Shown piece after piece: positions 26,341-34,199 of a stretch of 64,000 nucleotides of DNA (positions within the stretch are counted from its first letter, which is position 1; each line of letters starts with the position of its first letter). The stretch is from Halomonas sp. HL-48 (lineage in GTDB: Bacteria; Pseudomonadota; Gammaproteobacteria; Pseudomonadales; Halomonadaceae), in assembly GCF_001314875.1 (NCBI RefSeq), contig NZ_LJZS01000006.1, forward strand, positions 1 to 64,000. The letters are read 5' to 3'. Below the pieces are notes generated by a model. That model searched no databases and had not been told where the DNA came from. It was given only the letters and a program-made list of their open reading frames with translations. Position numbers and translations under genes: made by a program.

Positions 26341-28077
26341 TTACTGGGCGCTGGGCGCAAGACCGGCTTTTTCGCGCAGAAAATCGATAATCTGCTCGGC
26401 GGGCACCATCGTTGCATCGCTGTCCCGGCGGCCCTTGTATTCCAGCTCGCCGTTATCCAGGCTGCGGTCGCCGATCACCAGGCGGTGCGGCACGCCCATC
26501 AGTTCGAGATCGGCAAATTTGACCCCGGGGCGGATGTCGCGGTCATCGAGCAGTACATCCAGGCCGGCAGCGCTCAACGCCTGGTAAAGCCGCTCGGACT
26601 CTTCGCGCACGCGCTGGGATTTGTGCGCGTTCATCGGCACCAGGGCGACGTGGAAAGGCGCCAGGGCATTGGGCCAGATAATCCCGGCGGCGTCGTGGTT
26701 CTGCTCGATGGCGGCGGCCACCACGCGGGTGACGCCAATGCCGTAGCAGCCCATCCAGGGGTGGCTGGTCTTTCCGTTATCACCCAGGACGCTGGCGTTC
26801 ATGGCTTCGGAATATTTCTTGCCGAGCTGGAACACATGGCCGACTTCGATGCCGCGCTTGATCGAAAGCGTGCCGTGACCGTCGGGAGACGGATCGCCCT
26901 CGACCACGTTTCGTAAATCGGCAACGGTCGGCAGCGGTGTATCGCGCTCCCAGTTGATGCCGAAATAGTGCTTGTCTTCAATGTTGGCGCCGGCGCCGAA
27001 GTCGCTCATCAGGGCGACGCTGCGGTCGATGATGATCGGCAGCTTGAGGCCCACCGGACCTAACGAGCCGGGGCCTGCGCCAATGGCCGCGCGAATTTCC
27101 TCTTCGCTGGCCATGGTCAGCGGGCTCGCCACCTGGGGCAGGTTTTCCGCCTTGACTTCGTTGAGCTCGTGGTCACCGCGGACCAGCAGGGCGACCAGAT
27201 CGTCCTCGGTGCCCTTGACGATCAGCGTTTTGACGGTCTTCTCGATGGCCAGGCCGAACTGCTTGACCAACGCGGCGATGGTCTTGGCATCGGGGGTGTC
27301 GACCAGGCGCATGTCTTCCTGGGGCGCGGCCCGGGTGACATCGCTACCCAGCGGCGCCGGCAAGGCTTCGGCTTTCTCGATGTTGGCCGCGTAGTCCGAG
27401 GCGTTGGAGAAGACGATGTCGTCTTCCCCTGAGTCGGCCAGCACGTGGAATTCATGGGAGCCCGTGCCGCCAATCGAGCCGTTGTCGGCAATTACCGGCC
27501 GAAAGTCGAGCCCCAGGCGGGTGAAAATACGGATGTAGGCATCGTACATCGCCTGGTAGGTGTCTTTCAGCGAGGCTTCGTCCAGGTGAAACGAATAGGC
27601 ATCTTTCATGATGAATTCCCGCGAACGCATCACCCCGAAGCGCGGGCGAATCTCGTCGCGGAACTTGGTCTGGATCTGGTAAAAGTTGACCGGCAGCTGC
27701 TTGTAGCTGGCAATTTCCTTGCGTACCAGGTCGGTAATAACTTCCTCGTGGGTGGGGCCCACGCAGTAGTCGCGCTCATGGCGGTCCTTAAGGCGCAACA
27801 GCTCAGGGCCGTACTGTTCCCAGCGGCCGGATTCCTGCCATAGCTCGGCCGGCTGCACGGCGGGCATCAACACCTCCTGGGCACCGGCACGATCCATTTC
27901 TTCGCGCACGATGGCTTCCGCCTTGCGCAGCGTACGAAGCCCCATCGGCAGCCAGGTATACAGGCCCGACGTCAGGCGGCGGATCATGCCCGCGCGCAGC
28001 ATGAGCTGGTGGCTGATCACCTCGGCGTCTGCCGGGGTTTCTTTTAAGGTGGCAATGAGTAGTTGGCTGGCGCGCAT
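26341..28077 (-). CDS. proS: Prolyl-tRNA synthetase (bacterial type)
   Basis: 578 residues (E. coli ProS 572). The N-terminal class II core has [42 protein letters not shown], motif 2 [21 protein letters not shown], and a motif 3 region ([18 protein letters not shown]). The YbaK-like INS editing domain, which deacylates Ala-tRNA(Pro), occupies about 225-400 ([30 protein letters not shown]). The anticodon-binding domain ends the protein. ATG 28077 begins the canonical [25 protein letters not shown] lies upstream. Confidence 0.95.
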   Translation of the reverse strand: MRASQLLIATLKETPADAEVISHQLMLRAGMIRRLTSGLYTWLPMGLRTLRKAEAIVREEMDRAGAQEVLMPAVQPAELWQESGRWEQYGPELLRLKDRHERDYCVGPTHEEVITDLVRKEIASYKQLPVNFYQIQTKFRDEIRPRFGVMRSREFIMKDAYSFHLDEASLKDTYQAMYDAYIRIFTRLGLDFRPVIADNGSIGGTGSHEFHVLADSGEDDIVFSNASDYAANIEKAEALPAPLGSDVTRAAPQEDMRLVDTPDAKTIAALVKQFGLAIEKTVKTLIVKGTEDDLVALLVRGDHELNEVKAENLPQVASPLTMASEEEIRAAIGAGPGSLGPVGLKLPIIIDRSVALMSDFGAGANIEDKHYFGINWERDTPLPTVADLRNVVEGDPSPDGHGTLSIKRGIEVGHVFQLGKKYSEAMNASVLGDNGKTSHPWMGCYGIGVTRVVAAAIEQNHDAAGIIWPNALAPFHVALVPMNAHKSQRVREESERLYQALSAAGLDVLLDDRDIRPGVKFADLELMGVPHRLVIGDRSLDNGELEYKGRRDSDATMVPAEQIIDFLREKAGLAPSAQ

Positions 28078-28257
28078 GGGCGAGAGCATTCCTTGGTGAA
28101 GGGGCGGACCCGTTATCGTTCGTTGGGGCATTGTAAGGCCAAGCGGGTAAGGCGGCAAAATTGCGCGGCACGCAAGGGCGCTGACGTGGCCGTGCGGTGT
28201 GGTAAACTCAGTTCGTTTTACCCTACATAACATTGATTAATAACGGGGAGACCCTGC

Positions 28258-28692
28258 ATGCAACGGACAGTTAAACGGTGGTTGAAAGGGGCCGTCATCG
28301 GCGCGTCAGTTATCGCCATTAGTGGATGCGGGACCATTTTTTATCCGGAACGCAAGGGCCAGCTGAGCGGTGATATCGACCCAGCTGTGGCGGTGGCCAA
28401 TGGCGTTGGGCTGCTGTTCTTTATCGTCCCGGGCGTGATTGCCTATGCCGTCGACTTCTCGAATGGCACGATCTATCTACCCAGCCGGACGAGCGGCGAT
28501 ATCGACACGCAACCGCTGGACGACAACATGGACATCGCCGCGCTTGAACAGCTGCTGTCCGAGCAGGCGGGCCAGCCGGTTACGCTACAAAGCGAGCTGA
28601 TGAAAGTCGAAGAGGTGGATAGCTTGGACGAAGCCCTGGCGATGGTGCGCATGTCTGGGGTGATGGATGATGATCGTCTCTCGGCCATGTAG
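28258..28692 (+). CDS. Small lipoprotein of unknown function
   Basis: 144 residues. Signal peptide and lipobox at the start: GAVIGASVIAISGCGTIFYPERKG, with the lipid-modified Cys near residue 24. A second hydrophobic stretch (NGVGLLFFIVPGVIAYAVDFSNGTIYLP) could be a transmembrane or reentrant segment and resembles short YceK-like lipoproteins. The acidic, helical tail (LEQLLSEQAGQPVTLQSELMKVEEVDSLDEALAMVRMSG) has no recognised domain. GGGGAGA precedes ATG 28258. Divergent from proS, with a 180-bp spacer between the start codons. Confidence 0.65.
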   Translation: MQRTVKRWLKGAVIGASVIAISGCGTIFYPERKGQLSGDIDPAVAVANGVGLLFFIVPGVIAYAVDFSNGTIYLPSRTSGDIDTQPLDDNMDIAALEQLLSEQAGQPVTLQSELMKVEEVDSLDEALAMVRMSGVMDDDRLSAM

Positions 28693-28727
28693 TGACACCC
28701 GCCCGCTCTGACCCGGCGGCAAAGCTG

Positions 28728-29927
28728 TCAGCCCCGTTTGGCGATTAGGTAACGGGTGAGCATTCCGGCGATCAGTCCCCAGAAAGCGCCGCCGATGCCG
28801 AGCAAGGTAATACCCGACCCGGCGAGCAGAAACGTCACCAGCGCGGCGTCGCGTTCGTCGGGCTTCGCGAACGCATCGGCCAGCCCGTTGCTCAGCGTTC
28901 CCAGCAGGGCAATGCCTGCCACGACCGCCACCATGGCACCGGGGAGCGCGGCAAATAGCGCCGTGACGGTGGCCGCAAACACCCCCAGTAGCAGGTACAA
29001 CAGCCCGGCGACAATGCCGGCCGGGTAGCGGCGGTTGGGGTCCGGGTGGGCATCAGGGCCGGTACACACCGCGGCGCTGATGGCGGCCATGTTGAGCGCG
29101 TAACCGCCAAAGGACGCCAGGGCCAGGGTGGCGCCGCCGGTCGCGATCAACAGCGGCGAACTGTTCGGCGTATAGCCCGCGGCGTTCAACACGGCCATGC
29201 CCGGAACGTTCTGGGTGGCCATAGTGATGATAAACAGCGGAATCGCCACGCTAATCAGCGTCGCAAGCGAAAACTCAGGCGCCATGAACACCGGAAAGGT
29301 AGGCGATAGCGGCAGGCCCTCAATCACCAGTTGCCCGTCCAGCATGGCCCACACCACGCCGGTCAAGACCACGCCGGGCACGGCAAGCGTCGGCCAGTAG
29401 CGCCGCCCGACACCCCACGCGGTCAGCAGTGCCAGCGGCATGAGCCAGTGCTGCTCAAGCTGGGTAAATATCTCCAGACCAAAGTTAAGCAGGATGCCCG
29501 CCAGCATGGCGGACGCCAGGCTGCTCGGAATATGCCGCATCAGCCGTTCGAACAGACCGGTGATGCCGCACAGCGTGATCAGCCCCGCCGAGACGATGAA
29601 GGCGCCAATCGCCTCCCCAAGTGGCACGCCTGGCAGGTTGGTCGCCAAAAAAGCGGCGCCAGGGGTCGACCAGGCGGTCACCAGCGGCATTCGATAGCGA
29701 AGCGACAAGCCCAGTGAGGTAAGCCCGACGCCAATGCCCAGCGCCCACAGCCACGAGCTGGTCTGGGCGCTGGAGGCGCCGGCGGCTGATGCCGCCTGGA
29801 AGATAATCGCCGCTGAACTGGTATAGCCGATGACTACCGCGACAATACCCGCCGTCACGTTGGAGAGTGATATATCGCGCTTCAGGCAGGGCGTATGGGT
29901 AGCGGACGTGGTCGACATTGCGGTCAC
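28728..29927 (-). CDS. BenE-family (benzoate/H+ symporter type) transporter
   Basis: 399 residues, about 11-12 transmembrane helices. The N-terminal TAGIVAVVIGYTSSAAIIFQAASAAGAS and the core AAFLATNLPGVPLGEAIGAFIVSAGLITLCGITG match BenE/YdcO transporters, with the late FGGYALNMAAISAAVCTGPDAHPDPNRRYPAG loop also typical. No benzoate catabolism genes are in the window, so the substrate is open. Start codons ATG 29927 and ATG 29918 are both possible. Two spaced palindromes 55-105 bp upstream may be its operator. Confidence 0.85.
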   Translation of the reverse strand: MTAMSTTSATHTPCLKRDISLSNVTAGIVAVVIGYTSSAAIIFQAASAAGASSAQTSSWLWALGIGVGLTSLGLSLRYRMPLVTAWSTPGAAFLATNLPGVPLGEAIGAFIVSAGLITLCGITGLFERLMRHIPSSLASAMLAGILLNFGLEIFTQLEQHWLMPLALLTAWGVGRRYWPTLAVPGVVLTGVVWAMLDGQLVIEGLPLSPTFPVFMAPEFSLATLISVAIPLFIITMATQNVPGMAVLNAAGYTPNSSPLLIATGGATLALASFGGYALNMAAISAAVCTGPDAHPDPNRRYPAGIVAGLLYLLLGVFAATVTALFAALPGAMVAVVAGIALLGTLSNGLADAFAKPDERDAALVTFLLAGSGITLLGIGGAFWGLIAGMLTRYLIAKRG

Positions 29928-29981
29928 TCGCTGGCGGCTGGCTTCAAAGGAAAACGCAAACGCTCAGCCGAGTCGATGGTC

Positions 29982-30032
29982 TGAGCGTTATAGCGCACAA
30001 ATGAAGCCTATCATTGTGCGCTATAACGCACA
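29982..30032. promoter_or_regulatory. Twin palindromic operator upstream of the BenE-type gene
   Basis: Two sites of form TGNGCG-N6-CGCACA occur: TGAGCG-TTATAG-CGCACA (29982-29999) and TGTGCG-CTATAA-CGCACA (30015-30032). Their centres are 33 bp apart, three helical turns, and together they form a 16-bp inverted repeat (29985-30000 with 30014-30029). The spacers TTATAG/CTATAA resemble -10 hexamers. Position fits repression or activation of the BenE-type gene. No T-tract follows, so a terminator is less likely. Confidence 0.6.
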
Positions 30033-30063
30033 ATGGCAGTCAGCGATACCTTTTACGCCGTGT

Positions 30064-31479
30064 TCAAGCGTATTGAGAAGGGTTGGGAACGGTGGGGAAA
30101 CGCGGTGGATGCGCTTCCATAAAGGCATGGCAGGCGCGTAGCACCCGCACGTCATCGAACTTGCCGCCCGCCAGTTGGAAACCCACCGGTAGCCCGTTGT
30201 CGGTAAAGCCGCAGGGCACCGAGGCGGCGGGCTGCTGGCTGAGATTGAAAGGATAAGAGAAGGGCGCCCACTCTTCCCAATCGCGCATGTCGCTGCCTGG
30301 CGGCACCTCCTGATTGATTTCAAACGGCAGGACGGCTACCGATGGCGTCATGATCAGGTGGTAGTGCTGATTAAAATGCTCGAGTTGCTGGGTCAGCAGC
30401 GCCCGATCCGTCAGTGCACGGAAGAGGTCTAGGGCGGACCACGCTTCGGCCTCGCGGGCATTGGCCACCATGCCGGGGTCCAACTGCTCGCGCTGGGATT
30501 GATCCATCTGCCGCCACTGGTCCAGCGAGGCCGTGAACCACATCTTGCGGAAGGTATCCAGCGGCGAGGAAAAGCCGGGATCCACCTCGACGACCTCCGC
30601 CCCCAGTGCTTCCATCTTCTCGGCAGCCTCTTTCACCCGGCTGGCAATTTGCGGTTCAACGTCGGCATAGCCCAGATCCGCCGAGTAGCCAATGCGTAAT
30701 CCCTCAAGGCCTTTGTCGAGGTCGGCGCCCCAGCACTCGGGCTGCCCGCGGGTGGCGTAAGGGTCGCGGTAGTCGTAGCGGCCCATTACATTGAGCATGC
30801 TCACCGCATCGCGCACCGAGCGCGTTAACGGCCCGAGGTGCGAAAGGCTTGGTTCCTTGGCTGGCGGCCACTGGGGCGTCCAGCCGAAGGTAGGCTTGAA
30901 GCCGAATACCCCGGTGAAGGCTGCGGGGATGCGGATAGAGCCGCCTGAATCACCGCCCTGATGCAGCACCCCCATGTTGAGGGCCGCGGCCGCGGCGGCA
31001 CCGCCTGACGACCCGCCGGGGGTAAGACGCGTGTCCCAGGGGTTGGTGGTGGCGCCAAACACGCGATTGTCGGTGACGGCTTTCCAGCCAAATTCGGGCG
31101 TATTGGTCTTGCCGAGAAAAATCGCCCCGGCCTCGCGGAGCATGCGCGCAGGGGGCGCATCGGTATCGCACAGTGCATTGGATGTGGTCAATGAACCCGC
31201 TCGGCAGGGCATACCGGCCACTTCGGTCAAATCCTTCATCGACACCGGAATACCGTCAATCGGGCTAAGCGGTTTGCCCTGGCCCCAGCGTCGGGCCGAA
31301 GCTTTCGCGGCTTGCTCTGCGCCTTCGGCATCCACATGGACGTAGGCGTTAACGGCCTCGTTGAATTGGTCAATGCGCGCCAGCGCGGCACGCGTCGCCT
31401 CCAGCGGCGAGGCCCGGCGCGTTTCGAAGAGCTGCCTGAGGGTTTGCGCATCCAGGGTGCCGAGGTCCGTATCGTTCAT
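30064..31479 (-). CDS. Amidase-signature family amidase
   Basis: 471 residues. The amidase signature Ser-cisSer-Lys triad is visible: Lys in IPVSMKDLTEVAG, the cis-Ser in TPGGSSGGAAAAAALNMG and the nucleophile Ser in GGDSGGSIRIPAAFTGVFGFKP. The family hydrolyses amides (acetamide-type, aryl or amino-acid amides); it is longer than GatA-specific patterns allow and no gatC/gatB is nearby, so a tRNA-amidotransferase role is not supported. ATG 31479 is chosen because GGAGAGTGAG precedes it; ATG 31488 and 31497 are alternatives. Substrate unknown. Confidence 0.85.
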   Translation of the reverse strand: MNDTDLGTLDAQTLRQLFETRRASPLEATRAALARIDQFNEAVNAYVHVDAEGAEQAAKASARRWGQGKPLSPIDGIPVSMKDLTEVAGMPCRAGSLTTSNALCDTDAPPARMLREAGAIFLGKTNTPEFGWKAVTDNRVFGATTNPWDTRLTPGGSSGGAAAAAALNMGVLHQGGDSGGSIRIPAAFTGVFGFKPTFGWTPQWPPAKEPSLSHLGPLTRSVRDAVSMLNVMGRYDYRDPYATRGQPECWGADLDKGLEGLRIGYSADLGYADVEPQIASRVKEAAEKMEALGAEVVEVDPGFSSPLDTFRKMWFTASLDQWRQMDQSQREQLDPGMVANAREAEAWSALDLFRALTDRALLTQQLEHFNQHYHLIMTPSVAVLPFEINQEVPPGSDMRDWEEWAPFSYPFNLSQQPAASVPCGFTDNGLPVGFQLAGGKFDDVRVLRACHAFMEAHPPRFPTVPNPSQYA

Positions 31480-31852
31480 CTCACTCTCCATGTTGGTCAC
31501 GACCCAGAGGGGCTATCCAGAGCCTAGTGTAAGGGACGATCAGCGTCTAACCGGCCTCCGCACATTACTTACCATCAACGTCAGCTACCGGCCTATGTCC
31601 TGTGATAAGTGGCGGACAAAAATTCCCGCCAGGGCGTGATCTAAGCGAAACTTATGAATAGAGTGATATGAACAGAGTAATACTAGCGGGCACGCGTGTT
31701 TTGGATATGTTACCAAGCGGTCGGGTTTATGTCTTATAAATCAGTGGTTTATTAGAGGCTGGCTGTAGAGGTAATATCAATAAACGTTCAGGTACGTTCA
31801 ATAACGTTATGTGGCTGGCGGTATAATCACTGTTAGAGCCCAGGAGTGTTAG
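31480..31852. other. Gene-less junction left of the cassette array
   Basis: No coding frame with recognisable content. The left part is the amidase leader; the composition becomes AT-rich from about 31640. It contains three helically phased repeats, a TATAAT at 31822-31827 and a GTTATGT at 31807-31813, which has the form of the R' boxes of the later attC sites and may mark the left cassette boundary. No integrase or attI site was recognised. Confidence 0.5.
31782..31811 (+). promoter_or_regulatory. Three 10-bp phased repeats before the BrnT-like gene
   Basis: AAACGTTCAG, GTACGTTCAA and TAACGTTATG follow each other, giving ACGTT cores at exact 10-bp intervals, one per helical turn. They end 10 bp before TATAAT (31822-31827), so they overlap the expected -35 region. 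The arrangement fits a repressor/activator site for the toxin-like gene beginning at 31853. Confidence 0.55.
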
Positions 31853-32212
31853 ATGAGAGGTGTGGCTGATCAAGATTTCAGGCTCGTTTTTGGCCGAACA
31901 CGAATCGACTACGATCCAGCCAAAGAGACAGCGAATCGGAAAAAGCATGGTTACTCCCTCGAAAGTGCAGTTCACTTACTTGAGCGAATCATGCTGCCGA
32001 CTGGTGGCCCACTCCATCATGCAGTGAGTGATGCCTTTCAAGAAAATGGGGAAACGCGCCATCAACACATGAGCGTTGATGACAACTGGCAGGTAGTCTT
32101 CATGGTGACGACAATGCGTCCTGATGAAACTGTCCGTGTCATATCTTTCCGTAGGGCACATGAGACTGAACGGGAGCGATTTCGAGAATTGACGGGTTAC
32201 CGTGAGCGCTAA
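31853..32212 (+). CDS. BrnT-family toxin-like protein (cassette 1)
   Basis: 119 residues. BrnT-type features: RIDYDPAKETANRKKHGYSLESAVHLLER (about 23-51), where the family has W/YDPxKxxxNxxKHG, and the closing FMVTTMRPDETVRVISFRRAHETERERF, matching the conserved ISxRxAxxxERxxY end. BrnT is a RelE-fold ribonuclease normally encoded ahead of its DNA-binding antitoxin BrnA. No brnA follows; an attC-like site starts at the stop codon. AGGAGT lies 6 bp before ATG 31853. It is probably a single-gene cassette, either an orphan or with its antitoxin lost. Confidence 0.7.
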   Translation: MRGVADQDFRLVFGRTRIDYDPAKETANRKKHGYSLESAVHLLERIMLPTGGPLHHAVSDAFQENGETRHQHMSVDDNWQVVFMVTTMRPDETVRVISFRRAHETERERFRELTGYRER

Positions 32213-32292
32213 CCAATTATTCCAGTTCGTTCCGGCCCTGAGGGCCTCACTGGACGTCCCTGTCGTGCCGCCGCTGAATATTGGTATTAGGT
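32207..32292 (+). repeat. attC-like recombination site 1
   Basis: The 86-bp element starts CGCTAAC at the BrnT-like stop and ends ATTAGGT just before the next gene. Its ends are imperfectly complementary (CTAACCAATTATTCCAG against CTGAATATTGGTATTAG), and an inner GGCCCTGAGGGCC palindrome is framed by CCAGT/ACTGG. The core boxes deviate by one or more bases from RYYYAAC/GTTRRRY, so it may be a worn attC. Confidence 0.5.
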
Positions 32293-32296
32293 TCAT

Positions 32297-32848
32297 ATGA
32301 AAGAGCTGAAATTCCCGAAGGCTATCACTCTGCGTCTAGATCTTGATCGCCCTGACCCGTTGCAAAGGCGGCCGTCACGTTTGGTCGATGAGATGACTGT
32401 AATAGAGAAAAACGGTACTGAAATACTTTCCGCGATGGTGATGATAGAGGATCGAATCATTGAGGCGGTCAGCAAAATTCTTTTTACTGAGACAGATCAG
32501 AATAGCAATTACAGAGATTTTTTCGTTAGCGAGATCATGGGAACCTCCGACTTCTCGTTCTCATTTAAACGTCGGGCCTTCACGCGTCTACTTGAACAAT
32601 TTGAGCTGTTAGGGCAGGACAAGATCAGAATTCTGAAGGCAGACTTAAACAAACTGATGTTGTGGAGAAATGCATTCGCCCATGGGCAGGTGCTCCACGA
32701 TCAGCACGATGGCTATGTGCTTCAGTACTACAGTGGAGGACATAAGGAACAGGTTCTCGACGATGACTTCTTTAAAAAAGTTGATAGTACTGTCCGAAAT
32801 TGCCTTTATGTCTGCAACGGAATTATCCAGTCGCATGCTAGAACCTAA
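32297..32848 (+). CDS. Cassette protein with HEPN-like Rx4H motif (cassette 2)
   Basis: 183 residues, mostly helical, acidic/basic mixed. The segment LNKLMLWRNAFAHGQVLHD contains Arg124 and His129 in an R-N-x3-H arrangement, the Rx4-6H motif of HEPN ribonucleases. Preceding helices (VMIEDRIIEAVSKILF, FKRRAFTRLLEQFELL) would suit the HEPN four-helix bundle. The N-terminal 35 residues are strand-like. No MNT-type partner is present. The gene starts 5 bp after attC site 1 with little room for a ribosome-binding site, as is common for cassettes, and its stop lies in attC 2. Function otherwise unknown. Confidence 0.55.
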   Translation: MKELKFPKAITLRLDLDRPDPLQRRPSRLVDEMTVIEKNGTEILSAMVMIEDRIIEAVSKILFTETDQNSNYRDFFVSEIMGTSDFSFSFKRRAFTRLLEQFELLGQDKIRILKADLNKLMLWRNAFAHGQVLHDQHDGYVLQYYSGGHKEQVLDDDFFKKVDSTVRNCLYVCNGIIQSHART

Positions 32849-32926
32849 CCAGTGCAGGCACGGCGACGCCCATTACATTGCGCCTTCGGCTCCATTCCAT
32901 GGGCGCGCATGCTGCAAGCGTTAGGT
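32843..32926 (+). repeat. attC recombination site 2
   Basis: 84-bp element with perfect core boxes: RYYYAAC as ACCTAAC (32843-32849) and GTTRRRY as GTTAGGT (32920-32926). The arms pair through CCTAAC/GTTAGG and TGCAG/CTGCA with extra-helical bases, and the middle holds GCGCCTTCGGC. The stop codon of the preceding gene lies inside the first box. It is the best-formed attC of the array. Confidence 0.8.
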
Positions 32927-32933
32927 TTTCACG

Positions 32934-33452
32934 ATGCATATTCTTATTACCGGTGCAGCAGGTTCCGGAACCAGCACACTCGGCAAAGCTCTCGCCAAGG
33001 AGCTGAATGCCTCCTTCTTGGAGGCCGATGACTTCTATTGGTTAGAAACCAATCCGCCGTTCACGAAGAAAAGACCCGTAGAGGAAAGGCGTAGGCTGCT
33101 GATGTTGAGATTGAAAAGCTATCCGAACGCAGTTGTCTCAGGATCTGTAATGAACTGGGGCGAGCAGATTGAGGATGCTTTTAATGTGATTATCTTTCTT
33201 TATGTGGAAACCCATATCCGCTTGCAGAGGCTACGGGAAAGAGAAGTCTATCTTTTTGGCGCTGCAGATTCCGACTTTTTGGAATGGGCGGCACAGTATG
33301 ACCAAGGCACTGCGCCGGGAAGAAGTCTCGCCAAGCACCAGTCTTGGCTAGAGCAGCGTTCATGTCCCGTCATAAAGCTAAAGGGGGTTATGTCAGTGTC
33401 TGAACAAATAGAAGCTTTAAGGCGTAAAGGCCTAACTAACCACTACAGTTGA
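32934..33452 (+). CDS. P-loop nucleotide kinase-like protein (cassette 3)
   Basis: 172 residues. The N-terminus ILITGAAGSGTSTLGKALAKEL is a Walker A variant (GxxGSGTST, Thr where Lys is usual) found in a group of adenylate/shikimate-kinase-like proteins, followed by ASFLEADDFYWLETNPPFTKKRPVEERRRLL, an LID/NMP-like region. VIIFLYVETHIRLQRLREREV supplies the strand-helix that usually binds the adenine. Such small kinases are frequent in integron cassettes and environmental plasmids, and their substrates are unknown. Starts 8 bp after attC 2; its 3' end overlaps attC-like site 3. Confidence 0.75.
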   Translation: MHILITGAAGSGTSTLGKALAKELNASFLEADDFYWLETNPPFTKKRPVEERRRLLMLRLKSYPNAVVSGSVMNWGEQIEDAFNVIIFLYVETHIRLQRLREREVYLFGAADSDFLEWAAQYDQGTAPGRSLAKHQSWLEQRSCPVIKLKGVMSVSEQIEALRRKGLTNHYS

Positions 33453-33512
33453 CCGTCCAAAACGCTGTTGCGCTTCGGCTGGCAACTGAGCTTCGGCGCT
33501 AGCTGTAATTGC
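33430..33512 (+). repeat. attC-like site 3 (degenerate right half)
   Basis: Begins with a perfect GCCTAAC box (33430-33436), and carries inner arms CAGTTG/CAACTG around TTGCGCTTCGGCTGG. The right end reads GTAATTGC where GTTRRRY is expected, so the crossover box is mutated or was exchanged in a past event. The first box lies within the last codons of the kinase gene. Confidence 0.45.
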
Positions 33513-33523
33513 CTTACCCGTAA

Positions 33524-33543
33524 AGTGATACTATAGTGTCACT
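33524..33543. promoter_or_regulatory. Palindromic operator/promoter of the Phd-ParE pair
   Basis: A 20-bp near-perfect palindrome centred on GTGATACTATAGTGTCAC (two mismatched positions) overlaps TATAGT, a likely -10 hexamer. It lies 25 bp ahead of the antitoxin start, where Phd/YefM-type antitoxins bind to autoregulate. Confidence 0.65.
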
Positions 33544-33567
33544 ATCTATTTCTGTCAGGGTGAGCCC

Positions 33568-33825
33568 ATGAAAGTTGAGCTTGTTACGAACCTCAAACGT
33601 CAAGCCACAAAGATTTTGGCAGATCTGCATTTGTCGAAAGAACCGGTACTGATTACCGAGCATGGTCACCCATCCGCATACCTTGTTGACGTTCAGGATT
33701 ACGAGTTTATGCAGCGTCGGCTTGAGCTGCTTGAGGGGCTCTCACGAGGAGAGCGTGCTGTACTTGAGGGAAGAACGTACAGCCAAAGTGAGGCCAGGGA
33801 GAAAATGAGTAAATGGCTGAAGTAG
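33568..33825 (+). CDS. Phd/YefM-type antitoxin (cassette 4)
   Basis: 85 residues. The N-terminal fold KVELVTNLKRQATKILADLHLSKEPVLITEHGHPSAYLVDVQDYEFMQRR matches Phd/YefM antitoxins, with the conserved PVLITxxGxPxAyLVxxxxYE. The C-terminal charged helix (SEAREKMSKWLK) would wrap the toxin. AGGGTGAG precedes ATG 33568. The stop overlaps the toxin start by 13 bp, ensuring coupled synthesis. Autoregulation through the upstream palindrome is inferred. Confidence 0.85.
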   Translation: MKVELVTNLKRQATKILADLHLSKEPVLITEHGHPSAYLVDVQDYEFMQRRLELLEGLSRGERAVLEGRTYSQSEAREKMSKWLK

Positions 33826-34115
33826 TCTGGACGGAGCCCGCCCTTCAGCAACTGGATGCCATCGCTGAGTACATTGCTCTGGACAAACCTGCGGCCGCAA
33901 GCGAGCTGATTCAGGAAGTTTTCGATAAGACCGAGCGTTTGGAAAATTTTCCTCAATCCGGACGGGTTCCTCCTGAACTCCCCAATTCGGTATACAGGGA
34001 AGTAGTGGTGACGCCGTGCCGCATTTTTTATCGGGAGGATGAGAAGCGGGTTCTCGTCCTCTATGTCATGCGAGAGGAAAGGCAGCTTCGTGCGTTCATG
34101 CTCGGAAGCATTTAA
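33813..34115 (+). CDS. RelE/ParE-family toxin (cassette 4)
   Basis: 100 residues, beginning EVVWTEPALQQLDAIAEYIALDKPAAASELIQEVFDKTERLENFPQSGRVPPEL, the ParE helical-hairpin pattern, and ending CRIFYREDEKRVLVLYVMREERQLRAF, with the family-typical YRxxxxxVxIlxVxHxxR strand (Arg/Glu in place of the usual His). Targets in this family are DNA gyrase (ParE) or translating mRNA (RelE); which applies is not clear. Its stop lies in the first box of attC 4, so antitoxin and toxin share one mobile cassette. Confidence 0.85.
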   Translation: MAEVVWTEPALQQLDAIAEYIALDKPAAASELIQEVFDKTERLENFPQSGRVPPELPNSVYREVVVTPCRIFYREDEKRVLVLYVMREERQLRAFMLGSI

Positions 34116-34188
34116 CTAGGCGCGTCACTCAGGTGCCTTTGTCTCCGCTTCGCTACGTCAAAGTAACCGGTGCGCTGAGGCGTTATTC
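34110..34188 (+). repeat. attC recombination site 4
   Basis: 79-bp element from ATTTAAC (34110-34116, fits RYYYAAC) to GTTATTC (34182-34188, close to GTTRRRY). The arms pair through CTCAG/CTGAG and CTTTG/CAAAG with unpaired bases between, as in attC hairpins. It contains the toxin stop codon and ends 12 bp before the next gene. Confidence 0.65.
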
Positions 34189-34199
34189 GCAGGGAGGCT

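Noticed and set aside
29985..30029. Terminator of the amidase gene
   Set aside because: The inverted repeat has no T-run on either side and is composed of two self-palindromic sites, which fits an operator better.
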